A stretch of DNA of 60,303 nucleotides from SZUA-448 sp964602475 (GTDB lineage Bacteria; Bacillota; Clostridia; Lachnospirales; Lachnospiraceae), in NCBI GenBank assembly GCA_964602475.1, contig CAZRRN010000013.1:1-60303 (forward strand), given 5' to 3'. How positions within the stretch are numbered: the stretch's first letter is position 1; every line of letters begins with the position of its first letter. Below the pieces are notes generated by a model that searched no databases, was not told where the DNA came from, and saw only the letters and a list, made by a program, of their open reading frames with translations. This document shows, one piece after another, positions 1 to 8,723 of this stretch. A program made the position numbers and the translations under genes.

Positions 1-912
1 CTGTTTTGAGCTTATTGCATCACTTAAATCTTCTGTTTCATTGCTTTGAAGCTTTTCAAGTTCCTTTTGGCAGCCGGCAGAACAGCTTCCGTCATTTACA
101 CAGGCGCGTGTCATAATGGCCATGCCGGCGGCAACTGCGGCACCGTGAGAAACAGTAAAATTACTGCAAAGCTCTATGGCATGTCCGATGGTGTGTCCGA
201 AATTCAAAAACTGACGGTGCCCGGTATCAAACTCATCCTGATGAACCAGCCCGGCTTTTTGACGGACACAGCGGGCGATAATTTCTTCCAGATTGTTTTC
301 GATTCCGTCGAAAAGCATATCGAATAACTCCCGGTCCGACAGCATCGCATATTTGATGACCTCTGCGGTACCTTCTTCAAGAATCTTTGTCGGAAGGGTC
401 GAGAGTGTATCCGTATCACACAGAACCAGATCGGGCTGATAAAATGCTCCGGCCAGATTCTTTCCCGCTTTCAGATTGACTGCGGTCTTTCCGCCGACGG
501 AGGAATCTACCGCCGCTAAAAGCGTTGTGGGAAGTTGTACAAAATGAATTCCACGCTGATACACAGAGGCAGCAAAGCCTGCCATATCTCCGGTTACACC
601 GCCGCCGAGCGCAAGTACAAGATCGGTTCTGGAAAGCTTCTGCAGGGCGAGAAACTCCAAAATGTCAGATAATACAGCGAGATTTTTGGAATGTTCTCCC
701 TGCTCAAAGGAATAGGAGACAACGGAGTAGCCCGCTGCCTCCAGAGAATTAACTACTCTTGAAAGATACAGTTCTTTTACGGTACTGTCTGTAATAACAG
801 CAGTTTTACATGGCGTATGAAGTGTGCGGAGCTTATCACCGGTATGGTCGAGAAGTCCGGAGCCGATGGTAACGTCATATTCGGTAGATGCAGAAACATG
901 AACAGTCGTCAT
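1..912 (-). CDS. aroB: 3-dehydroquinate synthase, 3' part cut by window edge
   Basis: Shikimate pathway enzyme that converts DAHP to 3-dehydroquinate using NAD and a divalent metal. The minus-strand frame from the ATG at 912 is open to base 1 (304 codons; the family is usually about 350 residues), so the C-terminus lies outside the window. Visible family motifs are the glycine-rich ALGGGVTGD, the substrate-site PTTLLAAVDSSVGGKT, and the metal-binding NFGHTIGHA histidines. The start overlaps the tyrA stop as ATGA, implying translational coupling in an aroF-tyrA-aroB operon. Identification is by motif and context and is firm. Confidence 0.95.
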   Translation of the reverse strand, partial: MTTVHVSASTEYDVTIGSGLLDHTGDKLRTLHTPCKTAVITDSTVKELYLSRVVNSLEAAGYSVVSYSFEQGEHSKNLAVLSDILEFLALQKLSRTDLVLALGGGVTGDMAGFAASVYQRGIHFVQLPTTLLAAVDSSVGGKTAVNLKAGKNLAGAFYQPDLVLCDTDTLSTLPTKILEEGTAEVIKYAMLSDRELFDMLFDGIENNLEEIIARCVRQKAGLVHQDEFDTGHRQFLNFGHTIGHAIELCSNFTVSHGAAVAAGMAIMTRACVNDGSCSAGCQKELEKLQSNETEDLSDAISSKQ

Positions 913-1754
913 TGATGTTCCTCACTTTCCTTTAGCAGGCGACCTTCCCGAAGCAGAGCTTCCAGCTGCGCTGCATCTTTGTCTGAAAGAGCATCGGAAT
1001 ACTGTTGAAGGGAATGAATTAAAAAATCAATCTCGCTTTTCAGAGGTTCTGCATTATCCAGAAACAATTCGGTCCACATTGTTTCGTTCAGGCGTGCAAC
1101 GCGCGTCAGATCCCGGTAGCTGCCGGCAGAGAAGCCCTGATGGAGCTGCGCATTCGGACTTTTAACATAGGCATTGGAAATAACATGAGCGAGCTGAGAG
1201 GTAAAAGCAATCATTTCGTCATGTTTTTTTGCTGTCGTAATTGTAATATGTGCAAAGCCGGCAAGCTTAAGTGTCTTTTTAACATCATCCAGAAAAGCAA
1301 TATCTTCTCCGGGCTTCGGAACAAGAATCATACTGGCGTCCGAAAACATATCCTCACGGGAGTATTTAAACCCACTGTACTGGGTTCCGGCCATCGGATG
1401 TCCGCCGATATACCGAAATCCATACTTCTCTGCGAGACGGAATCCGGTAGGACAGACAGCCTGCTTTACTCCGCAGCAGTCAATAACAACTGTATTTTTG
1501 GAAAATACAGAAGCATATTTTTCCATATATTCTACAGCCGCGCGAGGGTATAATGCAAGAAAGACATAATCACAGAAGGGAAGCAGCTCCGCTGTCAGTT
1601 CCTGATCAACTGCTTCTGTAAGAACGGCTAGCTTAATTGCAAGAGGATTGGTGTCTTCCCCGTAAACGGTAACATTCTGGTTTATTTGAAATGCCTTGGC
1701 CAGTGAACCTCCGATCAGACCAAGACCTACAACTCCGATTTTTAAATCTTTCAC
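909..1754 (-). CDS. tyrA: Prephenate dehydrogenase
   Basis: Cytosolic NAD-dependent oxidative decarboxylation of prephenate to 4-hydroxyphenylpyruvate, the committed step to tyrosine. The protein (281 residues) starts with a Rossmann motif GVVGLGLIGGS and carries HPMAG with the catalytic histidine and the family SQLAH segment. There is no fused chorismate mutase or ACT domain. I chose the GTG at 1754 because GGAGGT lies four bases upstream. A longer open frame reaches 1826 but would overlap aroF and has no visible ribosome site. It sits 25 bp after aroF and overlaps aroB by 4 bp. Confidence 0.93.
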   Translation of the reverse strand: MKDLKIGVVGLGLIGGSLAKAFQINQNVTVYGEDTNPLAIKLAVLTEAVDQELTAELLPFCDYVFLALYPRAAVEYMEKYASVFSKNTVVIDCCGVKQAVCPTGFRLAEKYGFRYIGGHPMAGTQYSGFKYSREDMFSDASMILVPKPGEDIAFLDDVKKTLKLAGFAHITITTAKKHDEMIAFTSQLAHVISNAYVKSPNAQLHQGFSAGSYRDLTRVARLNETMWTELFLDNAEPLKSEIDFLIHSLQQYSDALSDKDAAQLEALLREGRLLKESEEHQ

Positions 1755-1779
1755 TTTGACCTCCGATTTTTGTGGTTTA

Positions 1780-2781
1780 TTACTGCAGGGCAGCGCGAAC
1801 CTTGCGGATATCAGCCGCAACATCATTGAACTGCTCAGGAGTCAGGGATTGTGCACCATCGCAGAGAGCATGTGCAGGATCGTTGTGTACTTCAATCATT
1901 ATACCGTCAGCACCACAGGCGGCGGCAGCAAGAGCGAGCGGCTTTACGAGACGGGAACGTCCGCAGGCATGACTCGGGTCAACAACAACAGGTAGGTGAG
2001 TGAGCTCCTTAAGCATTGGAACTGCCGAGATGTCCAGAGTATTCCGCGTATAGGTTTCAAAAGTCCGGATTCCGCGTTCACAAAGGATGACCTGTTCGTT
2101 GCCTCCGGCCATAATATATTCAGCGCTCATCAGAAGTTCCTTCAGAGTATTGGCAAGTCCGCGCTTTAATAAAATCGGTTTTTTCGTCTTACCAAGCTCC
2201 TGCAATAGATCAAAATTCTGCATATTCCGAGCACCGACCTGAATGATATCAACATTTTCAAATAAAGGCAGGTGGTTTACACTCATGATTTCTGTAATAA
2301 TCGGGAGTCCGGTATGCTTCTTGGCTTCCAATAGCAAATCTATGCCCTCGGCCTTTAGTCCCTGAAAGTCATAAGGTGAAGTTCGCGGTTTGAATGCCCC
2401 GCCACGAAGAACCGAGGCTCCGGAAGCTTTAACCTGCTCGGCAACGGTTAAAATCTGATCATGGTTTTCAACAGAACAGGGACCGGCAATCAGCATGAAG
2501 TTTCCGGCACCGATTTTATGACCGGAAATGTCGATGACCGAATCATCCGGATGAAATTTTCTATTTGCATTCTTGAAGGGTTCGGTAATCCGGGTTACGG
2601 ATTCTACAATATCAAGTCCTTCCAGAAGCTCAGTATCAATTCTTGAAGTGTCACCAATCAAACCGAGAATGGTCTGGTACTCACCGTTTGACTGATGGAC
2701 GCCGACTTTCTGTTCTTCTATCCAGGAAATCAATTGTTCAATTTTCACCTTTGGAGTGTTTTGTTTGATTGCAATAATCAT
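1780..2781 (-). CDS. aroF: 3-deoxy-7-phosphoheptulonate (DAHP) synthase, type I-beta with N-terminal regulatory domain
   Basis: First step of aromatic amino acid biosynthesis: phosphoenolpyruvate plus erythrose-4-phosphate give DAHP. The 333-residue protein has a short N-terminal ferredoxin-like domain (about residues 1-75), as in the Thermotoga/Bacillus I-beta class where it serves feedback regulation, followed by the KDO8P/DAHP synthase barrel. Motifs seen: AGPCSVEN, GGAFKPRTSPYDFQG, CERGIRTFE and DPSHACG. The start has GAGG seven bases upstream. It is the first gene of the aroF-tyrA-aroB operon. The gene symbol is used generically, since Firmicute naming varies (aroA/aroF/aroG). Confidence 0.94.
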   Translation of the reverse strand: MIIAIKQNTPKVKIEQLISWIEEQKVGVHQSNGEYQTILGLIGDTSRIDTELLEGLDIVESVTRITEPFKNANRKFHPDDSVIDISGHKIGAGNFMLIAGPCSVENHDQILTVAEQVKASGASVLRGGAFKPRTSPYDFQGLKAEGIDLLLEAKKHTGLPIITEIMSVNHLPLFENVDIIQVGARNMQNFDLLQELGKTKKPILLKRGLANTLKELLMSAEYIMAGGNEQVILCERGIRTFETYTRNTLDISAVPMLKELTHLPVVVDPSHACGRSRLVKPLALAAAACGADGIMIEVHNDPAHALCDGAQSLTPEQFNDVAADIRKVRAALQ

Positions 2782-2811
2782 AATTATACCTCATTTCTAT
2801 AGTATTTCCCT

Positions 2812-2840
2812 ATTATAACAATAATCTGCAGTTGTATCAG
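2812..2840 (-). promoter_or_regulatory. Candidate promoter of the aro operon
   Basis: Read on the minus strand, TATAAT (2812-2817) is preceded after 17 bp by CTGATA (2835-2840). A second possible pair is TTGATT (2878-2883), 16 bp, TACAAT (2856-2861). I cannot tell which one is used. No T-box or tryptophan-type leader was recognised in the roughly 240 bp upstream of aroF. Confidence 0.5.
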
Positions 2841-2901
2841 AATAACTTTTAAGATATTGTAACAGATTTTTTTACAGAATCAATACAAAATTATTTTTCG
2901 T

Positions 2902-2931
2902 TCATTTATGAAGTAATCTGTTCGTAAATGA
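2902..2931. promoter_or_regulatory. Inverted repeat between aroF and the deacetylase gene
   Basis: TCATTTATGAA (2902-2912) and TTCGTAAATGA (2921-2931) form an 11-bp inverted repeat with one mismatch and an 8-bp spacer. It lies just upstream of the possible aroF promoter and before the divergently placed polysaccharide deacetylase. A dimeric repressor site is plausible, but no regulator can be named. Confidence 0.4.
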
Positions 2932-3026
2932 CAGAAAAGCCTTAGATAAAAGTACAGGTTCTTTTCAATACGAAACTGACATAAAATGCTAAGACGACAA
3001 ACAGGTGCAGCAGCAAAGGAAGGCTG

Positions 3027-3962
3027 TTGTGCGGAAATGATGGGAAAATGAAGCATTACGGCTGGTTCTACGTTATTGTGTTAATTCTGGTGATTACGGC
3101 GTGTATTCTGGTATTTTCACGTAAAAATGTATCGGATGGAGAACTCCGGCAGACGGAAATTATATGGAACAATATAAAGGAGCTGGAGCTTCTCTGTAAG
3201 GTTGAAAACAATATTGAACGTGCGAGAAACGGTGTCAGTCTGGTTGCTGCAGTGAGCTCTTCCTCGAGCCGTTATGAAACCATTTGTCCCAAAATGCTTG
3301 CTCCGGAAGAGAATGAAACAGAAATAACAACCAATACCACTCCGGAAAAAATGACGGTCTATCTTACCTTTGATGACGGACCGAGCCGGCAGACGCTGAA
3401 GGTACTTGATATACTGGAACAATACGGAATTAATGCAACGTTTTTTATTATTTCCGATAATATATCTGAGACAGGAATTGAGGCTCTTAAGCTGGCTGCA
3501 TTAAGAGGACACGTAATCGGAATGCACGCAGATTCTCATAATTACAGCAAAATGTATCAGTCTGTGGAAAGCTTTCTGATGGATTATGAAACAGTCTATA
3601 ACCTGATTCAGAAAGAAACCGGAACAATCCCGACCTTGTACCGCTTTCCGGGAGGAAGCTATAACAGTGTCGGAAGGACAGTGATTAAAAGCATAATACC
3701 GGAGATGGAACGGCGCGGCTTCGTTTATTATGACTGGAACGTAACAGCAGAGGACGCCGTCGGAACACCGACTGCATCCTCAATTAAAAGAAATATATTT
3801 AAAAATCTGGAAAACACGATTCAACCGGTCATCCTGATGCATGACGGAGCATCAAATTCTCTTACGGTAGCAGTGTTACCGGAGATAATTGAAGAACTGG
3901 TCAGGAGAGGCTACAGCTTTGATACACTGGACCACCGTGAACCCTGCCAGTTTTCGTGGTGA
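3027..3962 (+). CDS. Membrane-anchored polysaccharide deacetylase (NodB fold)
   Basis: Predicted metal-dependent deacetylase of peptidoglycan or another N-acetylated glycan on the cell surface. An N-terminal membrane segment (about residues 13-30) is followed by a stalk of about 75 residues and a NodB domain. NodB motifs are all present: TFDDGPS (catalytic Asp and metal Asp), HADSHNY (metal His pair), RFPGGSYN, YDWNV and LMHDG, so the enzyme should be active. The start is uncertain. TTG at 3027 has AAAGGAAGG just upstream, while the ATG at 3048 has no good site. It stands alone and converges on the SpoIID-like gene. Confidence 0.88.
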   Translation: MCGNDGKMKHYGWFYVIVLILVITACILVFSRKNVSDGELRQTEIIWNNIKELELLCKVENNIERARNGVSLVAAVSSSSSRYETICPKMLAPEENETEITTNTTPEKMTVYLTFDDGPSRQTLKVLDILEQYGINATFFIISDNISETGIEALKLAALRGHVIGMHADSHNYSKMYQSVESFLMDYETVYNLIQKETGTIPTLYRFPGGSYNSVGRTVIKSIIPEMERRGFVYYDWNVTAEDAVGTPTASSIKRNIFKNLENTIQPVILMHDGASNSLTVAVLPEIIEELVRRGYSFDTLDHREPCQFSW

Positions 3963-4021
3963 CAAAGCTGTTGCTTCTTCGGCTCCTGTAAACTAGCCAC
4001 TGTGTTTTGATAAGTAAAATA

Positions 4022-5296
4022 TCAGCTGTATTCTGCTATTCTTGATACAGCAACATAAATCTGTGACAGCTTATACCATGTGGCAAAGTCGACATCTCCG
4101 CTTTGTGTCAGACCGAATACGCTCTGAAACTTTTTTACCGAAGCGGCGGTCTTTTGTCCGTAGATGCCGTCAACAGAGAGGAGCGGGATCGCAGGATATG
4201 CAGCGGCAACTCCGTTGATCTGCTCCTGAACCGTCTGGACGGGGGCTCCGGAAGAACCCTGTGTTAATGTATAGCCCGGCCAGGAGGAAGGAACACCGGA
4301 CACAATCTCACTTGTATTGATGTAGATGCTGCCACCATAATAATTACGTAGAATCTCAATTGCACTGTAGCCCTCATCACCGAGTGATTTGGATCCCCAC
4401 TGAGACATTACCTTTGGACAGGTTACCTTTTTGCCATCGCAGTACTGCGTCAGAATCGGCTGACGGACAGATGGGCGTGAAAGATAGTTGGAAAAAATCT
4501 GGTCTACGGCAAAATCAATCGTATCATAGATGTTCCGGCCATAGATCCATTTGTGGTCATATGCGGTAGAGGAGGTAATGGTAAAGGTGTAGCCTTTGTT
4601 CCGGTACCATTCCGTGTAGACACGGTTCAAAGTAAAGGACTGAATTGCCAATATATTGGCATACAGGGTTGCTTCCGGCCAGGTTGCATAGATCTCACTG
4701 GAGGCAACATTTTTAATATAATCACGATAATTAACATAATAATCCCTGGCACTGGAAGCGGGAGGACCGTCGTGGACGACAATATATTCCGGAATCACGA
4801 CGGAATCCAGAACGATTTCACCGTTGTTGTTTACAGGTTTTATTTCAGATTCGGGAATCGGCGGAGGATAATCACCATAGAGTGTATGAGGAGGAATGTC
4901 GAAAAGTTCGGCAGTGTTCTGTTCACCGTCTGCAGCCGGAAGAAGTTTTGTTTTCTGTAAAGCGGTAACAGTAGATAGTATTTCTGCACCGTTTATAATG
5001 ACGGGTTCGTAGCCGTCGGCACGAATAGTAAAGGTGTATTCACTGTACGGCTGAACAGCACTTGGTTCAAGACTGTATTCGACAGATGGACTTGAAAGCT
5101 CGATGGTCGAGGAACGCCCATTCGAGTCAGTCGTCAGCTGCTCAATCGCGACTAAGGAACCACCGGTTTCCGATATTTCAATGGACGCTCCTTCGATTGG
5201 GTAGTTATTTACAGAACTGGTGATTTCAAAACGTAGACCGCCAAAGCTTGCGGTATCAAGTACAGGAGGAAGCTGTGACATCAAAAGAGAAGACAT
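4022..5296 (-). CDS. SpoIID-like protein with C-terminal peptidoglycan-binding domain
   Basis: The 424-residue protein has an N-terminal beta-rich part resembling a carboxypeptidase-regulatory or Ig-like fold. It then has a SpoIID/LytB-like region, recognised by the YIKNVASSEI...WPEATL block and by MSQWGSKSLGDEGYSAIEIL, which mirrors the SpoIID MSQxG...EGxSxxEIL motif. A PG_binding_1-type repeat lies near the C-terminus (SVDGIYGQKTAASVKKFQ). SpoIID proteins are lytic transglycosylases in engulfment, and the acidic residue of the SSEI motif is retained. I chose ATG 5296 because GGAG lies five bases upstream. The frame extends to 5428 without a ribosome site. No clear signal peptide is visible, so localisation is unclear. 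Confidence 0.75.
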   Translation of the reverse strand: MSSLLMSQLPPVLDTASFGGLRFEITSSVNNYPIEGASIEISETGGSLVAIEQLTTDSNGRSSTIELSSPSVEYSLEPSAVQPYSEYTFTIRADGYEPVIINGAEILSTVTALQKTKLLPAADGEQNTAELFDIPPHTLYGDYPPPIPESEIKPVNNNGEIVLDSVVIPEYIVVHDGPPASSARDYYVNYRDYIKNVASSEIYATWPEATLYANILAIQSFTLNRVYTEWYRNKGYTFTITSSTAYDHKWIYGRNIYDTIDFAVDQIFSNYLSRPSVRQPILTQYCDGKKVTCPKVMSQWGSKSLGDEGYSAIEILRNYYGGSIYINTSEIVSGVPSSWPGYTLTQGSSGAPVQTVQEQINGVAAAYPAIPLLSVDGIYGQKTAASVKKFQSVFGLTQSGDVDFATWYKLSQIYVAVSRIAEYS

Positions 5297-5350
5297 GATA
5301 ACTCCGAATTCCAGTGATATACCACAGTATATGCAGTGAAAGAAAATCGG

Positions 5351-5379
5351 TTGCAAGTCCGGCAAAAAGGATTTATAAT
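5351..5379 (+). promoter_or_regulatory. Promoter of the small basic protein gene
   Basis: TTGCAA (5351-5356), a 17-bp spacer, and a perfect TATAAT (5374-5379) lie about 50 bp before the ATG at 5430. Confidence 0.6.
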
Positions 5380-5429
5380 ATATACAAATACAGCAGTGCC
5401 GGGCAGCCCGGTGCGGAATGGGGGACATG

Positions 5430-5603
5430 ATGGAGAATAAGCCGGATGTTAAAAAAACGGAACAGCAGAATGTGATGGAAGAATTCCTTAAAAAGAAAAA
5501 AGCTGCACCTTATCCGATGGGTGGGAGCGTGAAGGGGTCGACTGCCAGCAAAGCCGCTTCCAATCAGAAGAGAAGCACAAGAGCAACGAACCGAGGAAGA
5601 TAG
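5430..5603 (+). CDS. Small basic protein of unknown function
   Basis: A 57-residue, lysine- and arginine-rich, probably unstructured protein. The N-terminal half looks helical (VMEEFLKKKKAAPYPMG), and the C-terminal half is Ser/Thr/Ala/Lys/Arg-rich and ends in NRGR. No family recognised. Support for coding comes from a good promoter, a GGGGG ribosome site five bases before the second of two adjacent ATGs (5427 and 5430), and a terminator straight after the stop. The basic tail would suit nucleic acid binding, but that is inference. It is divergent from the SpoIID-like gene. Confidence 0.6.
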   Translation: MENKPDVKKTEQQNVMEEFLKKKKAAPYPMGGSVKGSTASKAASNQKRSTRATNRGR

Positions 5604-5631
5604 TAAGATTATCTGATGTCATTATGACAGA

Positions 5632-5674
5632 AAAGAACAGGACACAGCCGGATGATGACTGTGTCCTGTTCTTT
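5632..5674. terminator. Bidirectional rho-independent terminator
   Basis: A perfect 16-bp stem, AAAGAACAGGACACAG (5632-5647) with CTGTGTCCTGTTCTTT (5659-5674), around an 11-base loop. Read on the minus strand it overlaps the fucI stop codon and is followed by TTTTC. Read on the plus strand it ends the small-protein transcript. Confidence 0.88.
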
Positions 5675-7466
5675 ATTTGTACATCGGTCCGTAAGCGGCA
5701 CAGGCACGATAATCGGCACCTTCAGGATCCATGCCGAAGGCATTCCATGCAGCAGGACGGAAAATCTGATCTTCCGGAACATTGTGCATACAGACCGGAA
5801 TACGCAGGATTGCGCAGAGAGAGATTAGATCAGCACCAATATGACCATAAGAGATTGCACCGTGATTTGCACCCCAGTGATTCATTACATCGTATGCAGA
5901 TTTGAAGTATCCGGTTCCTGTAGTACGCGGAGCAAACCAAGTGCAGGGCCAGGTATAATCGGTACGTTTCCAGAGCTTATCGCTGACTTCTGCCGGAAGG
6001 TTAACCGTATAGCCTTCTACCAGCTGAAGTACCGGTCCGAGACCCTTAACAATGTTAATGCGAATCATTGTAGCCGGCATTTCGCTTGTGGTGAGAAAAC
6101 GGGATGAAAATCCACCGCCACGGAAGTATCCGAGATCAGCGGCATTCCAGGAGGTCGCAGAAAGACAGGCATTTATATCTGTGTCCGTCATTTCCCAGAA
6201 CGGTTTCACGGTTCCGTTTCCGTCTGCATCTTTTACTTCGCCGCAGGCATCCAGACAGGTTGCACCGGAATTAATCAGGTGCAGGAAGCCGCCGGATTCC
6301 TTTGCAACACCGGTCAGTTCATAACCGGTGGCACGAAGTACTGATTCCGGACTCCAATAGGTACGGACATCGGAAAACATCTGTGCACGACCGGTAAGAA
6401 GCTTTGCAAACAGCATTCCGGTAGCATTCAGGGTATCATTTTCAGTTGCAAGAACGTAGGGTTCTCTTGCTCCGTTCCAGTCAAATGAAGAGTTAAGCAG
6501 AGCTTCGGGATAATCACAGTTCGGATAAAAATCAGTCCATTGGCGCTGACCCTGGAACCCTCCGACAATGGCATTGTGACCGACCATCTCTTCTTCGCGT
6601 CCCTTCGGAAGATTCGGATTACCATTATACAGATCCTTGATGATGCACATCATCTTGACAACGAATTCCCATTCCTTTTCTTTTTCTTCAGGGGTACGTC
6701 TGATTCCGTCCGGATTTTTGTCAAATCCTTCAGGACAGTGCTCTTTTGTCCATTTCAAGGCTTTTTGGTATTCATTTTCATTATATATTCCTTCTGTCAT
6801 TCGGCGGATAATTTCTACTTCATCTACGGATTCTACGCGCATTCCGAGGTATTCTTCAAAAAAATCACAGTTGATAATCGAACCGGCAATTCCCATGCAG
6901 ATTGAGCCAATCTGAAGGTATGACTTTCCGCGCATGGTTGCTGCAGCAACAGCAGTGCGTCCGAAACGAAGAAGCTTGTCCTTGACATCCGAAGGAATGG
7001 AAGTGTCATCGGCATCCTGTACGTCGTGACCGTAAATGCCGAATGCAGGAAGACCCTTTTGTGCATGAGCAGCAAGAACAGCTGCAAGATAGACTGCACC
7101 GGGGCGTTCTGTTCCGTTAAAACCCCAGACCGCTTTGATTGTCATAGGATCCATGTCCATTGTTTCCGAACCATAGCACCAGCATGGAGTGACGGTCAGG
7201 GTGATATCGACTCCTGCCTTTTTAAACTTGTCTGCACAGGCGGCTGCTTCGGCTACACGGCCGATTGTGGTGTCTGCAATGATCACCTTGACCGGTTCTC
7301 CGTTCGTGTAGCGAAGATTTTCCGTAAAAAGACGGGCTGCCGATTTAGCCATATTCATGGTTTGTTCTTCTAAGGATTCCCTGACTCTTTGTATACCGCG
7401 CCGTCCGTCAATTGTTGGACGAATCCCGATTACCGGATAATCTCCGATAATTCTTTTTTCTGCCAT
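5673..7466 (-). CDS. fucI: L-fucose isomerase
   Basis: Cytosolic Mn-dependent aldose-ketose isomerase (L-fucose to L-fuculose; family members also take D-arabinose). At 597 residues it matches the roughly 590-residue family. Family signatures are IGIRPTIDGRR near the N-terminus, the ATENDTLNATGM block (metal Glu), MFSDVRTYWSPE (metal Asp) and ANHGAISYGH (metal His). The start has GGAGG six bases upstream. No fuculose kinase, aldolase or transporter is next to it, so the rest of the pathway must be elsewhere. It is divergent from a LysR gene with back-to-back promoters, which suggests LysR control. Confidence 0.95.
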   Translation of the reverse strand: MAEKRIIGDYPVIGIRPTIDGRRGIQRVRESLEEQTMNMAKSAARLFTENLRYTNGEPVKVIIADTTIGRVAEAAACADKFKKAGVDITLTVTPCWCYGSETMDMDPMTIKAVWGFNGTERPGAVYLAAVLAAHAQKGLPAFGIYGHDVQDADDTSIPSDVKDKLLRFGRTAVAAATMRGKSYLQIGSICMGIAGSIINCDFFEEYLGMRVESVDEVEIIRRMTEGIYNENEYQKALKWTKEHCPEGFDKNPDGIRRTPEEKEKEWEFVVKMMCIIKDLYNGNPNLPKGREEEMVGHNAIVGGFQGQRQWTDFYPNCDYPEALLNSSFDWNGAREPYVLATENDTLNATGMLFAKLLTGRAQMFSDVRTYWSPESVLRATGYELTGVAKESGGFLHLINSGATCLDACGEVKDADGNGTVKPFWEMTDTDINACLSATSWNAADLGYFRGGGFSSRFLTTSEMPATMIRINIVKGLGPVLQLVEGYTVNLPAEVSDKLWKRTDYTWPCTWFAPRTTGTGYFKSAYDVMNHWGANHGAISYGHIGADLISLCAILRIPVCMHNVPEDQIFRPAAWNAFGMDPEGADYRACAAYGPMYK

Positions 7467-7510
7467 AAAAACCTCCTCCAGTATTGCCTATAAATTTTCA
7501 GTATAAGCTT

Positions 7511-7539
7511 ATCATAGCATTCGGTAAGAAAACAGTAAA
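7511..7539 (-). promoter_or_regulatory. fucI promoter
   Basis: Minus strand: TTTACT (7534-7539), 17-bp spacer, TATGAT (7511-7516), about 45 bp before the fucI start. Confidence 0.55.
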
Positions 7540-7611
7540 TACACAATTTTATAGATTTTATACTGTGTTTTTTTGAGTAATATGATTTGCGGGATTCTCT
7601 ATAAGAAAGTG

Positions 7612-7640
7612 TTTACTTTACATTTGAAATCAGTTATAAT
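7612..7640 (+). promoter_or_regulatory. Promoter of the LysR gene
   Basis: TTTACT (7612-7617), 17-bp spacer, perfect TATAAT (7635-7640), 57 bp before the GTG start. The same -35 hexamer is used by the divergent fucI promoter. Confidence 0.6.
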
Positions 7641-7697
7641 TTATTAAAATTATGTTAAATTGGACTTGATTTTATTACTTTTAGATTGGAGATTGTT

Positions 7698-8582
7698 GTG
7701 AACACGAAACAAATGGATTGTGCACTGGAAATTTCGCATACCTTGAACTTCAGCCGGGCAGCGGAAAATTTGTACATCAGCCAGCCGACGCTTTCCTACC
7801 AGATTGATTGTCTGGAGGAAGAAATTGGATTTCGTCTGTTTGTGCGGTCAGGAAAAGGAGCAGAGCTGACACCGGCGGGTGAACAATTCTGCAATAACAT
7901 ACAGCATGTCAGGGATGAAATAAACAGTGCGGTGGAACAAGGAAAAAATTTTCATAATAAATATTCAGAGATTCTGAATATTGCCTTGCCAATGCGGACC
8001 GTGATGAGAAAGCTCCCGGAAATCATTCATCGTTGTGCAGAAGTGATGCCGAAGGTGGCACTGAATGTTACATATACCTATGGAGAGGATCGGATTGACG
8101 AGTTCCTACGTGGGAAATACGATATGATTTTTGGAGTGGAGCAAAGCTTTTTGAAGCTTCCCAATATAAAAAAGTACAATCTTTACAATAGCCCGATTTA
8201 TTGTGTAACCCGTTCTGACGATTTACTGGCAGCGAAATCGGAAGTGACGACAGCAGACTTTGAAGGAAGAACCATGCTAGTCAGCAGGAATATTCCTCCG
8301 GAGTTAACTGAAGTTCAGAACCATGTGCTGAAGGAAGCAAAGGTTTACGTGATAGACAGTATGAATCACGAAGCTACGCTGACAAATATTTCAGCCGGAG
8401 TCGGTATCGGACTGATTCCGGGTTATTCTGATGACCAAAGCAAAGAGTTTGTATGGATTCCTTTTTCGTGTAAAGAAAAAATCTCCTGTGTCCTTGCATA
8501 CCGTAAAGACGACAACAGAGAGATGATAAAAAGCTTTCTGAATGTAGTGAGGGAATATTACGGAGCTCATACAGTACAATAA
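7698..8582 (+). CDS. LysR-family transcriptional regulator
   Basis: The 294-residue protein has the LysR N-terminal winged helix-turn-helix (residues about 1-60; ALEISHTLNFSRAAENLYISQPTLSYQIDCLE region) and a two-lobe periplasmic-binding-like effector domain (about 90-290). I chose the GTG at 7698 since GGAG lies six bases upstream. An in-frame TTG at 7686 sits on the ribosome site itself. LysR proteins typically regulate divergently transcribed neighbours, here fucI. The ligand is not deducible from sequence, so sugar-pathway control is an inference from position. Confidence 0.9.
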   Translation: MNTKQMDCALEISHTLNFSRAAENLYISQPTLSYQIDCLEEEIGFRLFVRSGKGAELTPAGEQFCNNIQHVRDEINSAVEQGKNFHNKYSEILNIALPMRTVMRKLPEIIHRCAEVMPKVALNVTYTYGEDRIDEFLRGKYDMIFGVEQSFLKLPNIKKYNLYNSPIYCVTRSDDLLAAKSEVTTADFEGRTMLVSRNIPPELTEVQNHVLKEAKVYVIDSMNHEATLTNISAGVGIGLIPGYSDDQSKEFVWIPFSCKEKISCVLAYRKDDNREMIKSFLNVVREYYGAHTVQ

Positions 8583-8723
8583 ACAGTCAGGATTTAATAT
8601 ATCAGTATGAATAAACTATTTTATCAGAATAAGCAGAGCAAAAGGAGCGAAACGATAAAGTGCTTTTTAATGAAAGCATTTTATTTTTAGTATAATACAT
8701 AAAACCGCTCGGAAGTGAGGAAT

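Noticed and set aside
2782..3026. A T-box or attenuator leader upstream of aroF
   Set aside because: No T-box sequence, antiterminator pair or leader peptide with aromatic codons was recognised; only promoter-like hexamers and one inverted repeat.
8583..8723. A LexA-type or clear sigma-A promoter for topB
   Set aside because: A TATAAT-like box exists at about 8695, but there is no acceptable -35 at normal spacing and no GAAC-N4-GTTC box.
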